A stretch of 64,000 nucleotides of DNA from Actinokineospora terrae (lineage in GTDB: Bacteria > Actinomycetota > Actinomycetes > Mycobacteriales > Pseudonocardiaceae). The notes below the pieces were generated by a model, which did no database searches, was not told the DNA's origin, and saw only the letters and a list, made by a program, of their open reading frames with translations. Positions within the stretch are counted from its first letter, which is position 1, and each line of letters opens with the position of its first letter. The position numbers and the translations under genes are program-made. The stretch spans positions 376,980 to 440,979 of the forward strand of contig NZ_FOGI01000006.1 in the NCBI RefSeq assembly GCF_900111175.1, written 5' to 3'. Positions 16,207 through 25,271 of this stretch are shown one piece after another.

Positions 16207-17160
16207 CTACTCCACCGACCAGGTCAGCGTCAGCGCTTCCTCGTCGGGGCGCGGGCTCCAGCGCACCGAGGTGATCACCGTCGGCTCCGGCACCACGTAC
16301 ACCGTGTGCCCGCTGGCGATCTCGCCCGGCTGCACCCCGATCCGGTGCGGCGGCCGCGACGACAGCGACACCGGCGCCTTGGAGATCGACTGGCCGTCCG
16401 GGCTGACCAGCACCAGGTACAGGTCCGGCAGGGTGGCGAACGGGGTGGTCCCCCGGTTGGTCAGCTCGGTGTGCACCACGATCGAGCGCTCGCCGGGCTG
16501 CAACCGGTAGCCCGCCGCGGTGAACAGGTAGTCGGCCGGGTCGACGACCTCGACCAGCTGGATGGCCAGCCGCTCGCCCTCCAGGCCGGAGGTCTCCAGG
16601 ACCGCGCCGACCTTGCCCTGGCGCGGCGTGCGCACCGCGGGCTGGGTGCGGTCCATCGGGCCGCCGCCGGCACTCGGCGGCTGGTCGCCGCGCGCCCAGC
16701 TGGAGCTCTGCGGCGGCCCCCAGGTGCTGATCGGCTCGCTGACCGCGGGGAACGGCTGGCTCGGCGGACCGGTCGGCACCGGGAACGGGGTGCTCGGCGG
16801 TCCGGTCCGGACCGGACCGCTGTGCGGCTGCTGGTAGTTCTGCCCGAACGGGTCCGGCTGCGGGACGTACTGCTGGACCGGCTGCTGCATGACCGGCTGC
16901 GGGTAGGGCTGCTGGTAGCCGGGCTGCTGCTGGGGCGGCGGGTAGCCCATCGGCGCCGACATCCGCGCGAGCGCCGCGCGCAGGCCGTTGGGGTCGCACT
17001 CCACGCCGACCAGCAGGGGCAGCCCCGAGCCGGAGAGCGCGACCAGCCGGGCCGCCGCCTCCCTGGGGTCCATGCCAAGCCGCGCGGCCACCTCGTGCAC
17101 CGCGGCCCTGCCCATCTCGGCAACCACACCGAGCAGGCGGGCGTCAACCGGATCCGTCAC
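16207..17160 (-). CDS. winged-helix / Pro-Gln-rich linker / beta-domain protein, unknown function
   Basis: 317 residues from GTG 17160. Residues 1-50 (DARLLGVVAEMGRAAVHEVAARLGMDPREAAARLVALS) look like a winged helix-turn-helix of AsnC/MarR type. A long low-complexity linker rich in Pro, Gln and Tyr follows (about 65-180), then a beta-sandwich-like C-terminal domain (VVDPADYLFTAAGYRLQPGERSIVVHTELTNRGTTPFATLPDLYLVLVSPDG) recalling DUF4352-type extracellular folds. No membrane helix or signal is visible. Other starts: GTG 17166, or ATG 17241, which lies 4 bases after the upstream stop. It follows the uridine-kinase-like gene in the same direction. Confidence 0.65.
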   Translation of the reverse strand: MTDPVDARLLGVVAEMGRAAVHEVAARLGMDPREAAARLVALSGSGLPLLVGVECDPNGLRAALARMSAPMGYPPPQQQPGYQQPYPQPVMQQPVQQYVPQPDPFGQNYQQPHSGPVRTGPPSTPFPVPTGPPSQPFPAVSEPISTWGPPQSSSWARGDQPPSAGGGPMDRTQPAVRTPRQGKVGAVLETSGLEGERLAIQLVEVVDPADYLFTAAGYRLQPGERSIVVHTELTNRGTTPFATLPDLYLVLVSPDGQSISKAPVSLSSRPPHRIGVQPGEIASGHTVYVVPEPTVITSVRWSPRPDEEALTLTWSVE

Positions 17161-17245
17161 GCCCACGGACGCTACCCGGTCGCCCCACGGCCCGCCCCGG
17201 AAGCCGTGGGCCGACACGTGATCTTGGCCCTCGGTGATCATCCGC

Positions 17246-17881
17246 TCACACCGGGCGTTCGTCGAGCACCGCGGGGTGGCGTGGGTCGTCCACCCGGACG
17301 CCCAGGTCCGCGGTGTGCAGCGGCCGCACCTCGGCGTCGTAGCGGGCGAACGCGGGCAGCGCCCAGTGCTCGGCCGCGGGCAGCCGCCTGACCAGCGCGG
17401 GCGCCGACAGCCACAGGTGCGCCGACACCTCGTGCGGCAGGCCCCTGCCCAACAACAACTCGCCGTCGAGCAGCAGTACGCCACCCGGGGGCAGGTCGAC
17501 GTATTCGGCTCGGGTAGCCCTATCCGTCGCCGCGTTCCACAACGAGGGGAGGACCTTGCCCGTGCCTGTCTCCGCTAGAGGCGAGAGGACCTCGCGTCGC
17601 AGACCGCCCTCATCGAGCCAGGTTTCGTACCGCGCGTCCGGGTCCTGCTTGCCGCGTTCAAACCGCAACGAGGCAGGGCGGAGGAAGTCCACCGCGGACA
17701 CCCGCAGCACGGGCCGACCCAGCACCCGCAGCCGCTCGGCGACGGCGTCGGCCAGCTCGGCGGGCGCGGTGGGCGGGGCGCCGTCGACCAGCACCCTGAC
17801 CCGGCCGCCACCGGTCCGGGTGTGGACCATCGCGGTCAGCTCATCGATCACCACGTCGGGTGACACCGGGCGCAGGCGCAT
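17246..17881 (-). CDS. uridine kinase-like protein with a degenerate P-loop
   Basis: 211 residues from ATG 17881. The overall pattern (DFLRPASLRFERGKQDPDARY; DLPPGGVLLLDGELLLGRGLP; FARYDAEVRP) matches actinobacterial proteins annotated as uridine kinase, a P-loop NTPase family. However, the position of the Walker A loop reads VLVDGAPPTAPAELAD, without the GxxxxGK(S/T) lysine, so ATP-dependent phosphorylation of uridine is doubtful. An overlapping GTG at 17887 is nearer the GGAGGGGA ribosome binding site. Divergent from dnaE across about 130 bases. Confidence 0.7.
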   Translation of the reverse strand: MRLRPVSPDVVIDELTAMVHTRTGGGRVRVLVDGAPPTAPAELADAVAERLRVLGRPVLRVSAVDFLRPASLRFERGKQDPDARYETWLDEGGLRREVLSPLAETGTGKVLPSLWNAATDRATRAEYVDLPPGGVLLLDGELLLGRGLPHEVSAHLWLSAPALVRRLPAAEHWALPAFARYDAEVRPLHTADLGVRVDDPRHPAVLDERPV

Positions 17882-18009
17882 GGTCACACTCTGTCCCCTC
17901 CGCCGCCCGCCCGTCATCCGATTCCCGCTTTCCCAGTCGTACCAACGACTTCCGGCGCGTCGCACACCCAATGCGGGACGATCGCGGCCCGGGTCGCTAG
18001 GGTGACCGG

Positions 18010-21000
18010 GTGGCTGACTCCTTCGCTCACCTTCACGTGCACACCGAGTACTCGATGCTCGACGGAGCGGCCAAGCTCAAGGACATGTTCGCCGAGTGCG
18101 AGCGGCTCGGCATGGAGTCGGTGGCGATCACCGACCACGGGCACACCAACGGCATCTACGACTTCTTCCGGCAGGCGAAGGGCGCGGGCATCAAGCCCAT
18201 CCTCGGCATCGAGGCCTACATCGCGCCCGCCTCGCGGTTCAGCAAGGACCGGGTGCGCTGGGGTGACCCCGGTCAGAAGAGCGACGACGTCTCGGCGTCC
18301 GGCGCCTACCTGCACCAGACGATCTGGGCGCGCAACGACACCGGCCTGCGCAACCTGATGAAGCTCTCCAGCCTGGCCTCCATGGAGGGCCAGCTCGGCA
18401 AGTGGCCCCGGATGGACCAGGAGCTGATCGCGGCGCACTCCGAGGGCCTGATGGCCACCACCGGCTGCCCCTCCGGCGACGTGCAGACCCGGCTGCGCCT
18501 CGGCCAGGAGAAGGAGGCCATGGAGGCGGCGGCCACCTGGCAGGAGATCTACGGCAAGGAGTACTTCTCCGTCGAGCTGATGGACCACGGCCTGGAGATC
18601 GAGAACCGGGTCCGCAGCGGGCTGGTCGAGATCGGCCGCAAGCTCGACATCCCGTTCGTGGTCACCAACGACTCGCACTACACCTACAAGTCCGACAGCG
18701 ACTCCCACGACGCGCTGCTGTGCGTGCAGACCGGCAAGACGCTGCAGGACCCGACCCGGTTCAAGTTCGACGGCGACGGCTACTACCTGAAGTCGCCCGA
18801 CGAGATGCGCGCGGTCGACCAGTCCGACCCGTGGCAGGAGGGCTGCCGCAACACGCTGCTGGTGGCCGAGAAGGTCGACATCGCGGGCATGTTCGAGTTC
18901 CGCAACCTGATGCCGCGCTTCCCGATCCCGGACGGCAAGTCCGAGGACGAGTACTTCCGCGAGCAGGTGTGGGAGGGGATGCGCAGGCGCTTCCCCGAGG
19001 GCGTCGACGACGTGCACGCCAAGCAGGTCGAGTTCGAGATCGGCGTCATCCTGCAGATGGGCTTCCCGGCCTACTTCCTGGTGGTCGCCGACCTGATCCA
19101 GTGGGCGAAGAACAACGGCATCCGGGTCGGCCCCGGCCGCGGCTCGGCCGCGGGCGCGCTGATCGCCTACGCCATGGGCATCACCGACCTCGACCCGCTG
19201 GCGCACGGGCTGATCTTCGAGCGGTTCCTCAACCCGGACCGGGTCAGCCCCCCCGACATCGACATCGACTTCGACGAGCGCCGCCGCGGCGACGTCATCC
19301 GCTACACCACCGAGAAGTGGGGCGCCGACAAGGTCGCCCAGGTGATCACCTTCGGCACCATCAAGGCCAAGGCGGCGATCAAGGACTCCGCGCGGGTGCT
19401 CTACGGCCAGCCCGGCTACGCCATCGCCGACAAGATCTCCAAGGCCTACCCGCCCGCGGTCATGGCCAAGGACATCCCGCTCAACGGCCTGTTCGACCCC
19501 AGCCACAAGCGCTACGCCGAGGCCACCGAGATCCGCGAGCTCTACAACAGCGACCCGCAGGTCAAGGAGATCATCGACACCGGCCGCGGCCTGGAGGGCC
19601 TGATCCGCAACGCCGGGGTGCACGCCTGCGCGGTGATCCTGTCGGCCGAGCCGCTGATGGACACCATCCCGCTGTGGAAGCGGCCGCAGGACGGGTCGAT
19701 CATCACCCAGTTCGACTACCCGACCTGCGAGTCGCTGGGCCTGCTGAAGATGGACTTCCTCGGCCTGCGCAACCTGACGGTGATCGACGACGCGCTGCGC
19801 AACATCGAGCGCAACGGCAAGCCGGTGCCCGACCTGGAGACGCTGGGCCTCGACGACAAGAACACCTACGAGCTGCTCTCCCGCGGCGACACCCTCGGGG
19901 TGTTCCAGCTCGACGGCGGCCCCATGCGCGACCTGCTGCGGCTGATGCGCCCCGACAACTTCGAGGACATCTCGGCGGTCGGCGCGCTCTACCGGCCGGG
20001 CCCGATGGGTGCCAAGTCGCACACCAACTACGCGCTGCGCAAGAACAAGCAGCAGGAGATCACCCCGATCCACCCGTCGCTGGCCGAGGCGCTCGAAGAC
20101 ATCCTCGGCACGACCTACGGCCTGATCGTGTACCAGGAGCAGGTCATGGCCATCGCGCAGAAGCTGGCGGGCTACACGCTCGGCCAGGCGGACCTGCTGC
20201 GCCGGGCCATGGGCAAGAAGAAGAAAGAGGTCCTGGACGCGGAGTTCGTCAACTTCTCCGGCGGTATGGAGAAGAACGGTTATCCGAAGGACGCGATCAA
20301 GACCCTCTGGGACATCCTCGTCCCGTTCGCCGACTACGCCTTCAACAAGGCGCACTCCGCCGCGTACGGGCTGGTGTCCTACTGGACGGCCTACCTCAAG
20401 GCGAACTACCCGGCCGAGTACATGGCCGGTCTGCTCACCAGCGTCCGCGACGACAAGGACAAGGCCGCGGTCTACCTGTCGGAGTGCCGCCGGATGGGCA
20501 TCACGGTGCTGCCGCCGGACGTCAACGAGTCGGAGAAGGAGTTCGCCCCGGTCGGCGACGACATCCGCTTCGGCCTCGGCGCGATCCGCAACGTCGGCGC
20601 CAACGTGGTCGACTCGATCATCAAGGCGCGCACCGAGAAGGGCGAGTTCGCCGACTTCTCCGACTACCTGCGCAAGGTCGACGCGTCGGGCTGCAACAAG
20701 AAGGTCGTCGAGTCGCTGGTCAAGGCGGGCGCGTTCGACTCGCTCAAGCACCCGCGCAAGGGCCTGTTCCTCATCCACACCGACGCCATCGACGCCATCA
20801 TGGAGACCAAGAAGGCGGAGGCTGTCGGCCAGTTCGACCTGTTCGGCGCGGCGGGCGGGGCCGACGAGAGCGTCTCCAGCGTGTTCGACGTGAGGGTGCC
20901 CGACGACGTGTGGGAGACCAAGCACCAGTTGGCGCTGGAACGGGAGATGCTCGGCCTCTACGTCTCCGGCCACCCGCTCAACGGCGTCGAGCACATCCTG

Positions 21001-21543
21001 ACCTCGCAGTCCGACACCTCCATCGCCGCCATCCTGGAGGGCAACATCCCCGACGGCACCCAGGTGGTCATCGGCGGCATCCTCGCCTCGGTGAACCGCA
21101 GGGTGAACCGCAACGGCGAGTCGTGGGCCTCGGCGCAGCTGGAGGACCTGGCCGGTGGCATCGAGGCGCTGTTCTTCCCCAAGACCTACGCGGTGATCGG
21201 CATGGGCGTGCTGGAGGACGCGATCGTGCTGGTCAAGGCCAGGGTCGCCAAGCGCGAGGACCGGATCTCGCTGATCGCCAACGACCTCGCGGTGCCGGAC
21301 CTGTCCAACGCCGCGGGCGCGCCGTTCCGGCTGAGCATGGCGGCGACCAAGTGCACCCCGCCGCTGGTCGCCCAGCTCAAGGACGTGCTCGGCGCGCACC
21401 CCGGCACCACCGAGGTGCACCTCAAGCTGATCAACGGCCCCCGGCAGACCCTGCTGCGGCTCGACGACGCGCTGCGGGTCAGCCCGTCGCCGTCGCTGAT
21501 GGGCGACCTGAAGGCGTTGCTCGGCCCCGGTTGCCTTTCCTGA
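18010..21543 (+). CDS. dnaE1: DNA polymerase III alpha subunit
   Basis: Replicative polymerase catalytic subunit, 1177 residues. Domain order: N-terminal PHP domain (HLHVHTEYSMLDG from residue 7, with retained metal-binding histidines, suggesting proofreading capacity as shown for mycobacterial DnaE1), palm with the catalytic PDIDIDFDERRR (Asp416, Asp418, Asp420), thumb/fingers, helix-hairpin-helix region (GSFDSL), and an OB fold near 1000-1080. The length fits DnaE1 rather than the shorter mutasome DnaE2. GTG start. The surrounding order (lspA, RluD, dnaE) matches the mycobacterial chromosome. Confidence 0.97.
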   Translation: MADSFAHLHVHTEYSMLDGAAKLKDMFAECERLGMESVAITDHGHTNGIYDFFRQAKGAGIKPILGIEAYIAPASRFSKDRVRWGDPGQKSDDVSASGAYLHQTIWARNDTGLRNLMKLSSLASMEGQLGKWPRMDQELIAAHSEGLMATTGCPSGDVQTRLRLGQEKEAMEAAATWQEIYGKEYFSVELMDHGLEIENRVRSGLVEIGRKLDIPFVVTNDSHYTYKSDSDSHDALLCVQTGKTLQDPTRFKFDGDGYYLKSPDEMRAVDQSDPWQEGCRNTLLVAEKVDIAGMFEFRNLMPRFPIPDGKSEDEYFREQVWEGMRRRFPEGVDDVHAKQVEFEIGVILQMGFPAYFLVVADLIQWAKNNGIRVGPGRGSAAGALIAYAMGITDLDPLAHGLIFERFLNPDRVSPPDIDIDFDERRRGDVIRYTTEKWGADKVAQVITFGTIKAKAAIKDSARVLYGQPGYAIADKISKAYPPAVMAKDIPLNGLFDPSHKRYAEATEIRELYNSDPQVKEIIDTGRGLEGLIRNAGVHACAVILSAEPLMDTIPLWKRPQDGSIITQFDYPTCESLGLLKMDFLGLRNLTVIDDALRNIERNGKPVPDLETLGLDDKNTYELLSRGDTLGVFQLDGGPMRDLLRLMRPDNFEDISAVGALYRPGPMGAKSHTNYALRKNKQQEITPIHPSLAEALEDILGTTYGLIVYQEQVMAIAQKLAGYTLGQADLLRRAMGKKKKEVLDAEFVNFSGGMEKNGYPKDAIKTLWDILVPFADYAFNKAHSAAYGLVSYWTAYLKANYPAEYMAGLLTSVRDDKDKAAVYLSECRRMGITVLPPDVNESEKEFAPVGDDIRFGLGAIRNVGANVVDSIIKARTEKGEFADFSDYLRKVDASGCNKKVVESLVKAGAFDSLKHPRKGLFLIHTDAIDAIMETKKAEAVGQFDLFGAAGGADESVSSVFDVRVPDDVWETKHQLALEREMLGLYVSGHPLNGVEHILTSQSDTSIAAILEGNIPDGTQVVIGGILASVNRRVNRNGESWASAQLEDLAGGIEALFFPKTYAVIGMGVLEDAIVLVKARVAKREDRISLIANDLAVPDLSNAAGAPFRLSMAATKCTPPLVAQLKDVLGAHPGTTEVHLKLINGPRQTLLRLDDALRVSPSPSLMGDLKALLGPGCLS

Positions 21544-21625
21544 TCCGCCGCCCCCGACTCGCTTTCCTGACTCCCGGTGTGATCGCGGGTACGGTGGGTG
21601 GTGGACGCGCACCTAGGGGGGAACC

Positions 21626-22834
21626 GTGACTGTCGAGGACGAGGTGGTCCGCATCGGCGCGGACTTCTTCCAGGACCCGCACCGGCTCTACGCCGACCTG
21701 CGCCGCACCGGCCCGGTCCGGCCGGTCGTGCTACCGCGCGGTGTGCGGGGCTGGCTGGTCACCCGGTACGCCGACGCCAAGGCGGTGCTGTCGGACCCCA
21801 GGGTCAGCAAGGACTACGTCCGGGCCGGCGCGCTGCTGGAGATCAACCGCGAGCCGGGCAGCCCGCGCCCGGAGTTCGGCCAGGAACTCCAGGCGCACAT
21901 GCTCAACATGGACCCGCCCGACCACACGCGGCTGCGCAAGCTGGTCAACAAGGCGTTCACCGTGCGCGGGGTCAGCCACCTGCGGCCCAGGGTCGAGCGG
22001 ATCACCTCGGACCTGCTCGACGCCCTCGACGGCCTGGACGAGGTCGACCTCATCCCCGCGCTCGCCTTCCCGGTCCCGATGACGGTGATCTGCGAACTCC
22101 TCGGCGTCCCCGAGTCCGACCGCGAGGCCTTCCACGGCTGGACGAGCACCCTGCTGTCCACCGCGTCCACCGCCACGGAGATCACCGAGGCCGGGGTCGC
22201 GGCGGGCGGGTACGTGATGGAGCTGATCGAGTCCAAGCGCTCCACGCCGGGCGAGGACCTGCTGACCGCGTTGGTCGAGGCCCGCTCCGACGGCGACCGG
22301 CTCAGCGAGAACGAACTGCTGTCGATGGCGTTCCTGCTGCTGCTCGCGGGCCACGAGACAACGGTCAACCTCATTGCGAACGGGGTGCTGTCGTTGCTGC
22401 AATCCCCCGCACAGGCAGCCGCGTTGCGCGCGAACCCGGCTCTGTTGCCGCGCGCGGTGGAAGAACTGCTCCGCTTCGAAAGCCCGGTCAACACGGCGAC
22501 GATGCGCTACACGACCGAACCCATAGTGGTGGCAGGAGTGGAGATCCCGGCCGACGAGTTCGTGGTGGTCGCCCTCAGCTCAGCCAACCGGGACGACACC
22601 GCCTTCCCCGACCCGGACGTCCTCGACATCGAACGCGACCTCAACACCCACCTCGCCTTCGGCCACGGCATCCACTACTGCGTCGGCGCCCCCCTGGCCC
22701 GGATGGAGGGCGAGGTGGCCATCGGCGCCCTGCTGGCCCGGTTCCCCGATCTCGCCCTGACCTCGACCCCGTTGACGTGGCGCGAAAGCACCATCGTCCG
22801 ATCGCTGCACACCCTCCCCGTCAGGCTGCGTTAG
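21626..22834 (+). CDS. cytochrome P450
   Basis: Soluble bacterial class I P450 of 402 residues. Markers: I-helix oxygen-activation motif LLLLAGHETTVNL, K-helix ExxR (EELLRFESP), and the haem loop FGHGIHYCVGAPLARMEG with the iron-ligating Cys352. It resembles the CYP105/107-type hydroxylases common in actinomycetes. Substrate unknown; no ferredoxin or biosynthetic cluster lies next to it. GTG start after an AGGGGGGAA ribosome binding site, 82 bases after dnaE. Confidence 0.93.
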   Translation: MTVEDEVVRIGADFFQDPHRLYADLRRTGPVRPVVLPRGVRGWLVTRYADAKAVLSDPRVSKDYVRAGALLEINREPGSPRPEFGQELQAHMLNMDPPDHTRLRKLVNKAFTVRGVSHLRPRVERITSDLLDALDGLDEVDLIPALAFPVPMTVICELLGVPESDREAFHGWTSTLLSTASTATEITEAGVAAGGYVMELIESKRSTPGEDLLTALVEARSDGDRLSENELLSMAFLLLLAGHETTVNLIANGVLSLLQSPAQAAALRANPALLPRAVEELLRFESPVNTATMRYTTEPIVVAGVEIPADEFVVVALSSANRDDTAFPDPDVLDIERDLNTHLAFGHGIHYCVGAPLARMEGEVAIGALLARFPDLALTSTPLTWRESTIVRSLHTLPVRLR

Positions 22835-22950
22835 GCCGGCGCGCTTGAGGGCTTTCGCGGATCACGCCAGTTCGGTGGCGTCAAACGCCAAGGGGTTGAC
22901 ATTCGTCCTCAATACCGCGTTTTGCGAGTCCGGTTGGGTACCGTGACCGG

Positions 22951-23658
22951 GTGCGGGGGCGAGATGAGCAGGTGGCAGGTGGGGTAGTGGGTGCCCGGCT
23001 TCGGCGGGTGCGGCCGCACCTCGGCCTGGTCGTCGCCGTGGGTCCGGTGATCGGAGGGGTGCTCACCGCAGTGGGCGGCTGGTTGCCGGGACTCGTGGTC
23101 CCCGCTGTCCTACTTGGACTGGGCGCCTGGTACTTCCGCAGCCGCCGGTTCCGGCCGCGCCGGTGGCCGGTCGCCGGGGCGGTTCTCGGTGCTGCCGGCG
23201 GTTCCTACCTGGGTGCCATCAGCCCGTGGCTCTCGCCCGCCGCTGTCCTCTTCGGACTGGGTGGCTGGGTGGTCGCTCGCCGGGCGCGCGAGAGCGTGCT
23301 CGAGCCGTACACACCCGAACTGGCCGACTCGCCGGTCGAGGTGCCGTGGCAGGCGCGCGGGGCGAAGGGGCTCGAACTGCTCGTCGCCCACGACCGGATC
23401 ACGCTGTCCGGCGGGCGGGGGCCGTTCCGGCTGGTGCGGCCGATGGTGGCGTTGAGCGGCGTGGGGACCGTCGAACAGGTGATGGTGGCCCGCCGGGCGA
23501 CGCTGCCGGTGCCCGGTGTGGGAGAGCTGCGCGTCACGGTGACGCCGGGGCCCGCGGTGCGGATCACGGTGCCGCCGGGGGAGTGGATCGTCCCGACCGA
23601 CCACGGCCGGGAGATCGCCCGCCTGGTCGCCCGCCGCAAGGAACTCGCAGGTATCTAG
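22951..23658 (+). CDS. membrane protein of unknown function
   Basis: 235 residues. Three or four hydrophobic segments lie between about 25 and 110 (VVAVGPVIGGVLTAVGGWLPGLVVPAVLLGLGAWYF; AVLGAAGGSYLGAISPWLSPAAVLFGLGGWVV), and a soluble beta-rich tail of about 115 residues follows (VEVPWQARGAKGLELLVAHDRITLSG). I do not recognise a family. The GTG start lacks a clear ribosome binding site. A small perfect hairpin TGGCGT-CAA-ACGCCA lies upstream at 22876-22890. Confidence 0.6.
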   Translation: MRGRDEQVAGGVVGARLRRVRPHLGLVVAVGPVIGGVLTAVGGWLPGLVVPAVLLGLGAWYFRSRRFRPRRWPVAGAVLGAAGGSYLGAISPWLSPAAVLFGLGGWVVARRARESVLEPYTPELADSPVEVPWQARGAKGLELLVAHDRITLSGGRGPFRLVRPMVALSGVGTVEQVMVARRATLPVPGVGELRVTVTPGPAVRITVPPGEWIVPTDHGREIARLVARRKELAGI

Positions 23659-23704
23659 CGGGGGTGGTTGGCAGGAGGAATCGGCCATTCCTTAGCCTGC
23701 GGCC

Positions 23705-24973
23705 ATGACTCGGGATGAGTTGGTCGCCCTTGATCGCGCGCACGTGTGGCACCCGTACGGGCCGATGCCCGGGACCCAGGAGCCCCTGGTCGTCGAGTCG
23801 GCGCAGGGGGTTCGGCTGAGGTTGGCCGGTGGCGGCGAGCTGGTCGACGGCATGTCGTCGTGGTGGGCGGCGATCCACGGCTACCGGAACCCGGTGCTCG
23901 ACGCGGCGGTCACCGACCAGCTCGGCCGGATGAGCCACGTCATGTTCGGCGGTCTCACCCACGAGCCCGCCGTGCGCCTGGCCGCCCGGCTGGTGGAGAT
24001 CACCCCGGAGCCGCTGCGGCACGTGTTCCTCTGCGACTCCGGCTCGGTCGGTGTCGAGGTGGCCATCAAGATGGCGTTGCAGCACTGGCGGTCGCTGGGC
24101 GACACCCGCAAGACCAAGCTGCTGACCTGGCGCGGCGGCTACCACGGCGACACGTTCAACCCGATGAGCGTGTGCGATCCGGACGGCGGCATGCACAGCC
24201 TGTGGCGCGGTGTCCTGCCCGAGCAGGTCTTCGCCGACGAACCGCCCGCCGAGTTCGACCACGACTACGTCGCCCACCTCGCCGACCTGATCGAGACCCA
24301 CGCCGACGACTTGGCCGCTGTCATCGTCGAGCCGGTCGTGCAGGGCGCGGGCGGCATGCGCTTCCACGACCCCCGCTACCTGCACGTGCTGCGCGAGCTG
24401 ACCCTCGCCAACGACGTCCTGCTGATCTTCGACGAGATCGCCACCGGCTTCGGCCGCACCGGCGAGCTGTTCGCCGCCGACCACGCGGGCATCAGCCCCG
24501 ACATCCTGTGCCTCGGCAAGGCGCTGACCGGCGGCTACCTCAGCATGGCGGCGACGCTGTGCACCGAACGCGTCGCCGACGCCATCTCCCGGGGCGAGGT
24601 CCCCGTCCTCGCCCACGGCCCCACCTTCATGGGCAACCCGCTCGCCTCGGCGGTGGCCCTCGCCTCCATCGACCTGCTCCTGGCAGGTGACTGGCGTGGC
24701 ACCGTGCGGCGCGTCGAGGCCGAACTGACCCAGGGCCTGGCCCCGGCCAGGGACCTCCCCGGCGTCCGGGACGTCCGCGTCCTCGGTGCCATCGGCGTCG
24801 TCCAGCTCGATCACCCGGTGGACATGGCCGCCGCCACCAAGGCCGCCGTCGCCGCGGGCGTGTGGCTGCGCCCGTTCCGGGACCTCGTCTACACGATGCC
24901 GCCCTACATCAGCACCTCCGACGACATCGCCACGATCACCGCGGGTGTCGTCGCCGCGGCGGCAGCGGGCTAG
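23705..24973 (+). CDS. bioA: adenosylmethionine-8-amino-7-oxononanoate aminotransferase
   Basis: PLP enzyme of biotin synthesis, 422 residues, converting 7-keto-8-aminopelargonate to 7,8-diaminopelargonate with SAM as the amino donor. Diagnostic BioA features: N-terminal HVWHPYGPMPG, SSWWAAIHGY, IFDEIATGFGRTG and the PLP lysine Lys272 in CLGKALTGGYLS. The ATG start is clear. It converges with the glutaredoxin gene, the two stops sharing the palindrome CTAG. bioF, usually next, is missing. Confidence 0.96.
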   Translation: MTRDELVALDRAHVWHPYGPMPGTQEPLVVESAQGVRLRLAGGGELVDGMSSWWAAIHGYRNPVLDAAVTDQLGRMSHVMFGGLTHEPAVRLAARLVEITPEPLRHVFLCDSGSVGVEVAIKMALQHWRSLGDTRKTKLLTWRGGYHGDTFNPMSVCDPDGGMHSLWRGVLPEQVFADEPPAEFDHDYVAHLADLIETHADDLAAVIVEPVVQGAGGMRFHDPRYLHVLRELTLANDVLLIFDEIATGFGRTGELFAADHAGISPDILCLGKALTGGYLSMAATLCTERVADAISRGEVPVLAHGPTFMGNPLASAVALASIDLLLAGDWRGTVRRVEAELTQGLAPARDLPGVRDVRVLGAIGVVQLDHPVDMAAATKAAVAAGVWLRPFRDLVYTMPPYISTSDDIATITAGVVAAAAAG

Positions 24974-25212
24974 CCGAGGGCGGTGGCCAGTTCGGCGTCG
25001 GTCGGTTCGACGAGCACGCCGCCGCCCGGGAGGAGCAGGACCGGGATGGTGCGGCGGCCTTCGGCGAGAGCCACGGCGATGTCGCGGGACTCGGGGTCGT
25101 TCTCGACGTCGATCTCGGTGAAGGGGATCGCGTTGGTGGTGAGCCAGGACTTGGCGCGGCGGCAGTCGCCGCACCACCCGGCGCTGTAGAGCACGACGGT
25201 ATCGGTGGTCAC
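24970..25212 (-). CDS. glutaredoxin-like protein (mycoredoxin type)
   Basis: Thiol-disulfide oxidoreductase of 80 residues, thioredoxin fold. The active site is CGDC (Cys14, Cys17); the cis-proline region is RRTIPVLLLPGG. Size and the WCGDCRRAK context resemble mycoredoxins, which reduce mycothiol mixed disulfides, but the usual CGYC is CGDC here. It sits on the opposite strand between bioA and bioD, overlapping the bioA stop by 4 bases. Confidence 0.88.
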   Translation of the reverse strand: MTTDTVVLYSAGWCGDCRRAKSWLTTNAIPFTEIDVENDPESRDIAVALAEGRRTIPVLLLPGGGVLVEPTDAELATALG

Positions 25213-25271
25213 ACCCGACCCTAACCCGGCCGCGGCGTCGCGGAAGTTATCAACCGCTAACCTGTGTGCCC

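Noticed and set aside
17914..21612. Open frame of more than 1200 codons antisense to dnaE
   Set aside because: Composition is an artefact of third-position G/C on the coding strand; the sequence is low-complexity and matches no fold, while the dnaE frame is complete and conserved.
21626..22834. Secondary-metabolite cluster around the P450
   Set aside because: No synthase, ferredoxin, regulator or transporter is linked; its neighbours are dnaE and biotin genes.
22876..22903. TTGACA-like promoter upstream of the membrane protein at 22951
   Set aside because: TTGACA at 22896 has no -10 at proper distance; the adjacent short hairpin is not followed by a T-run.
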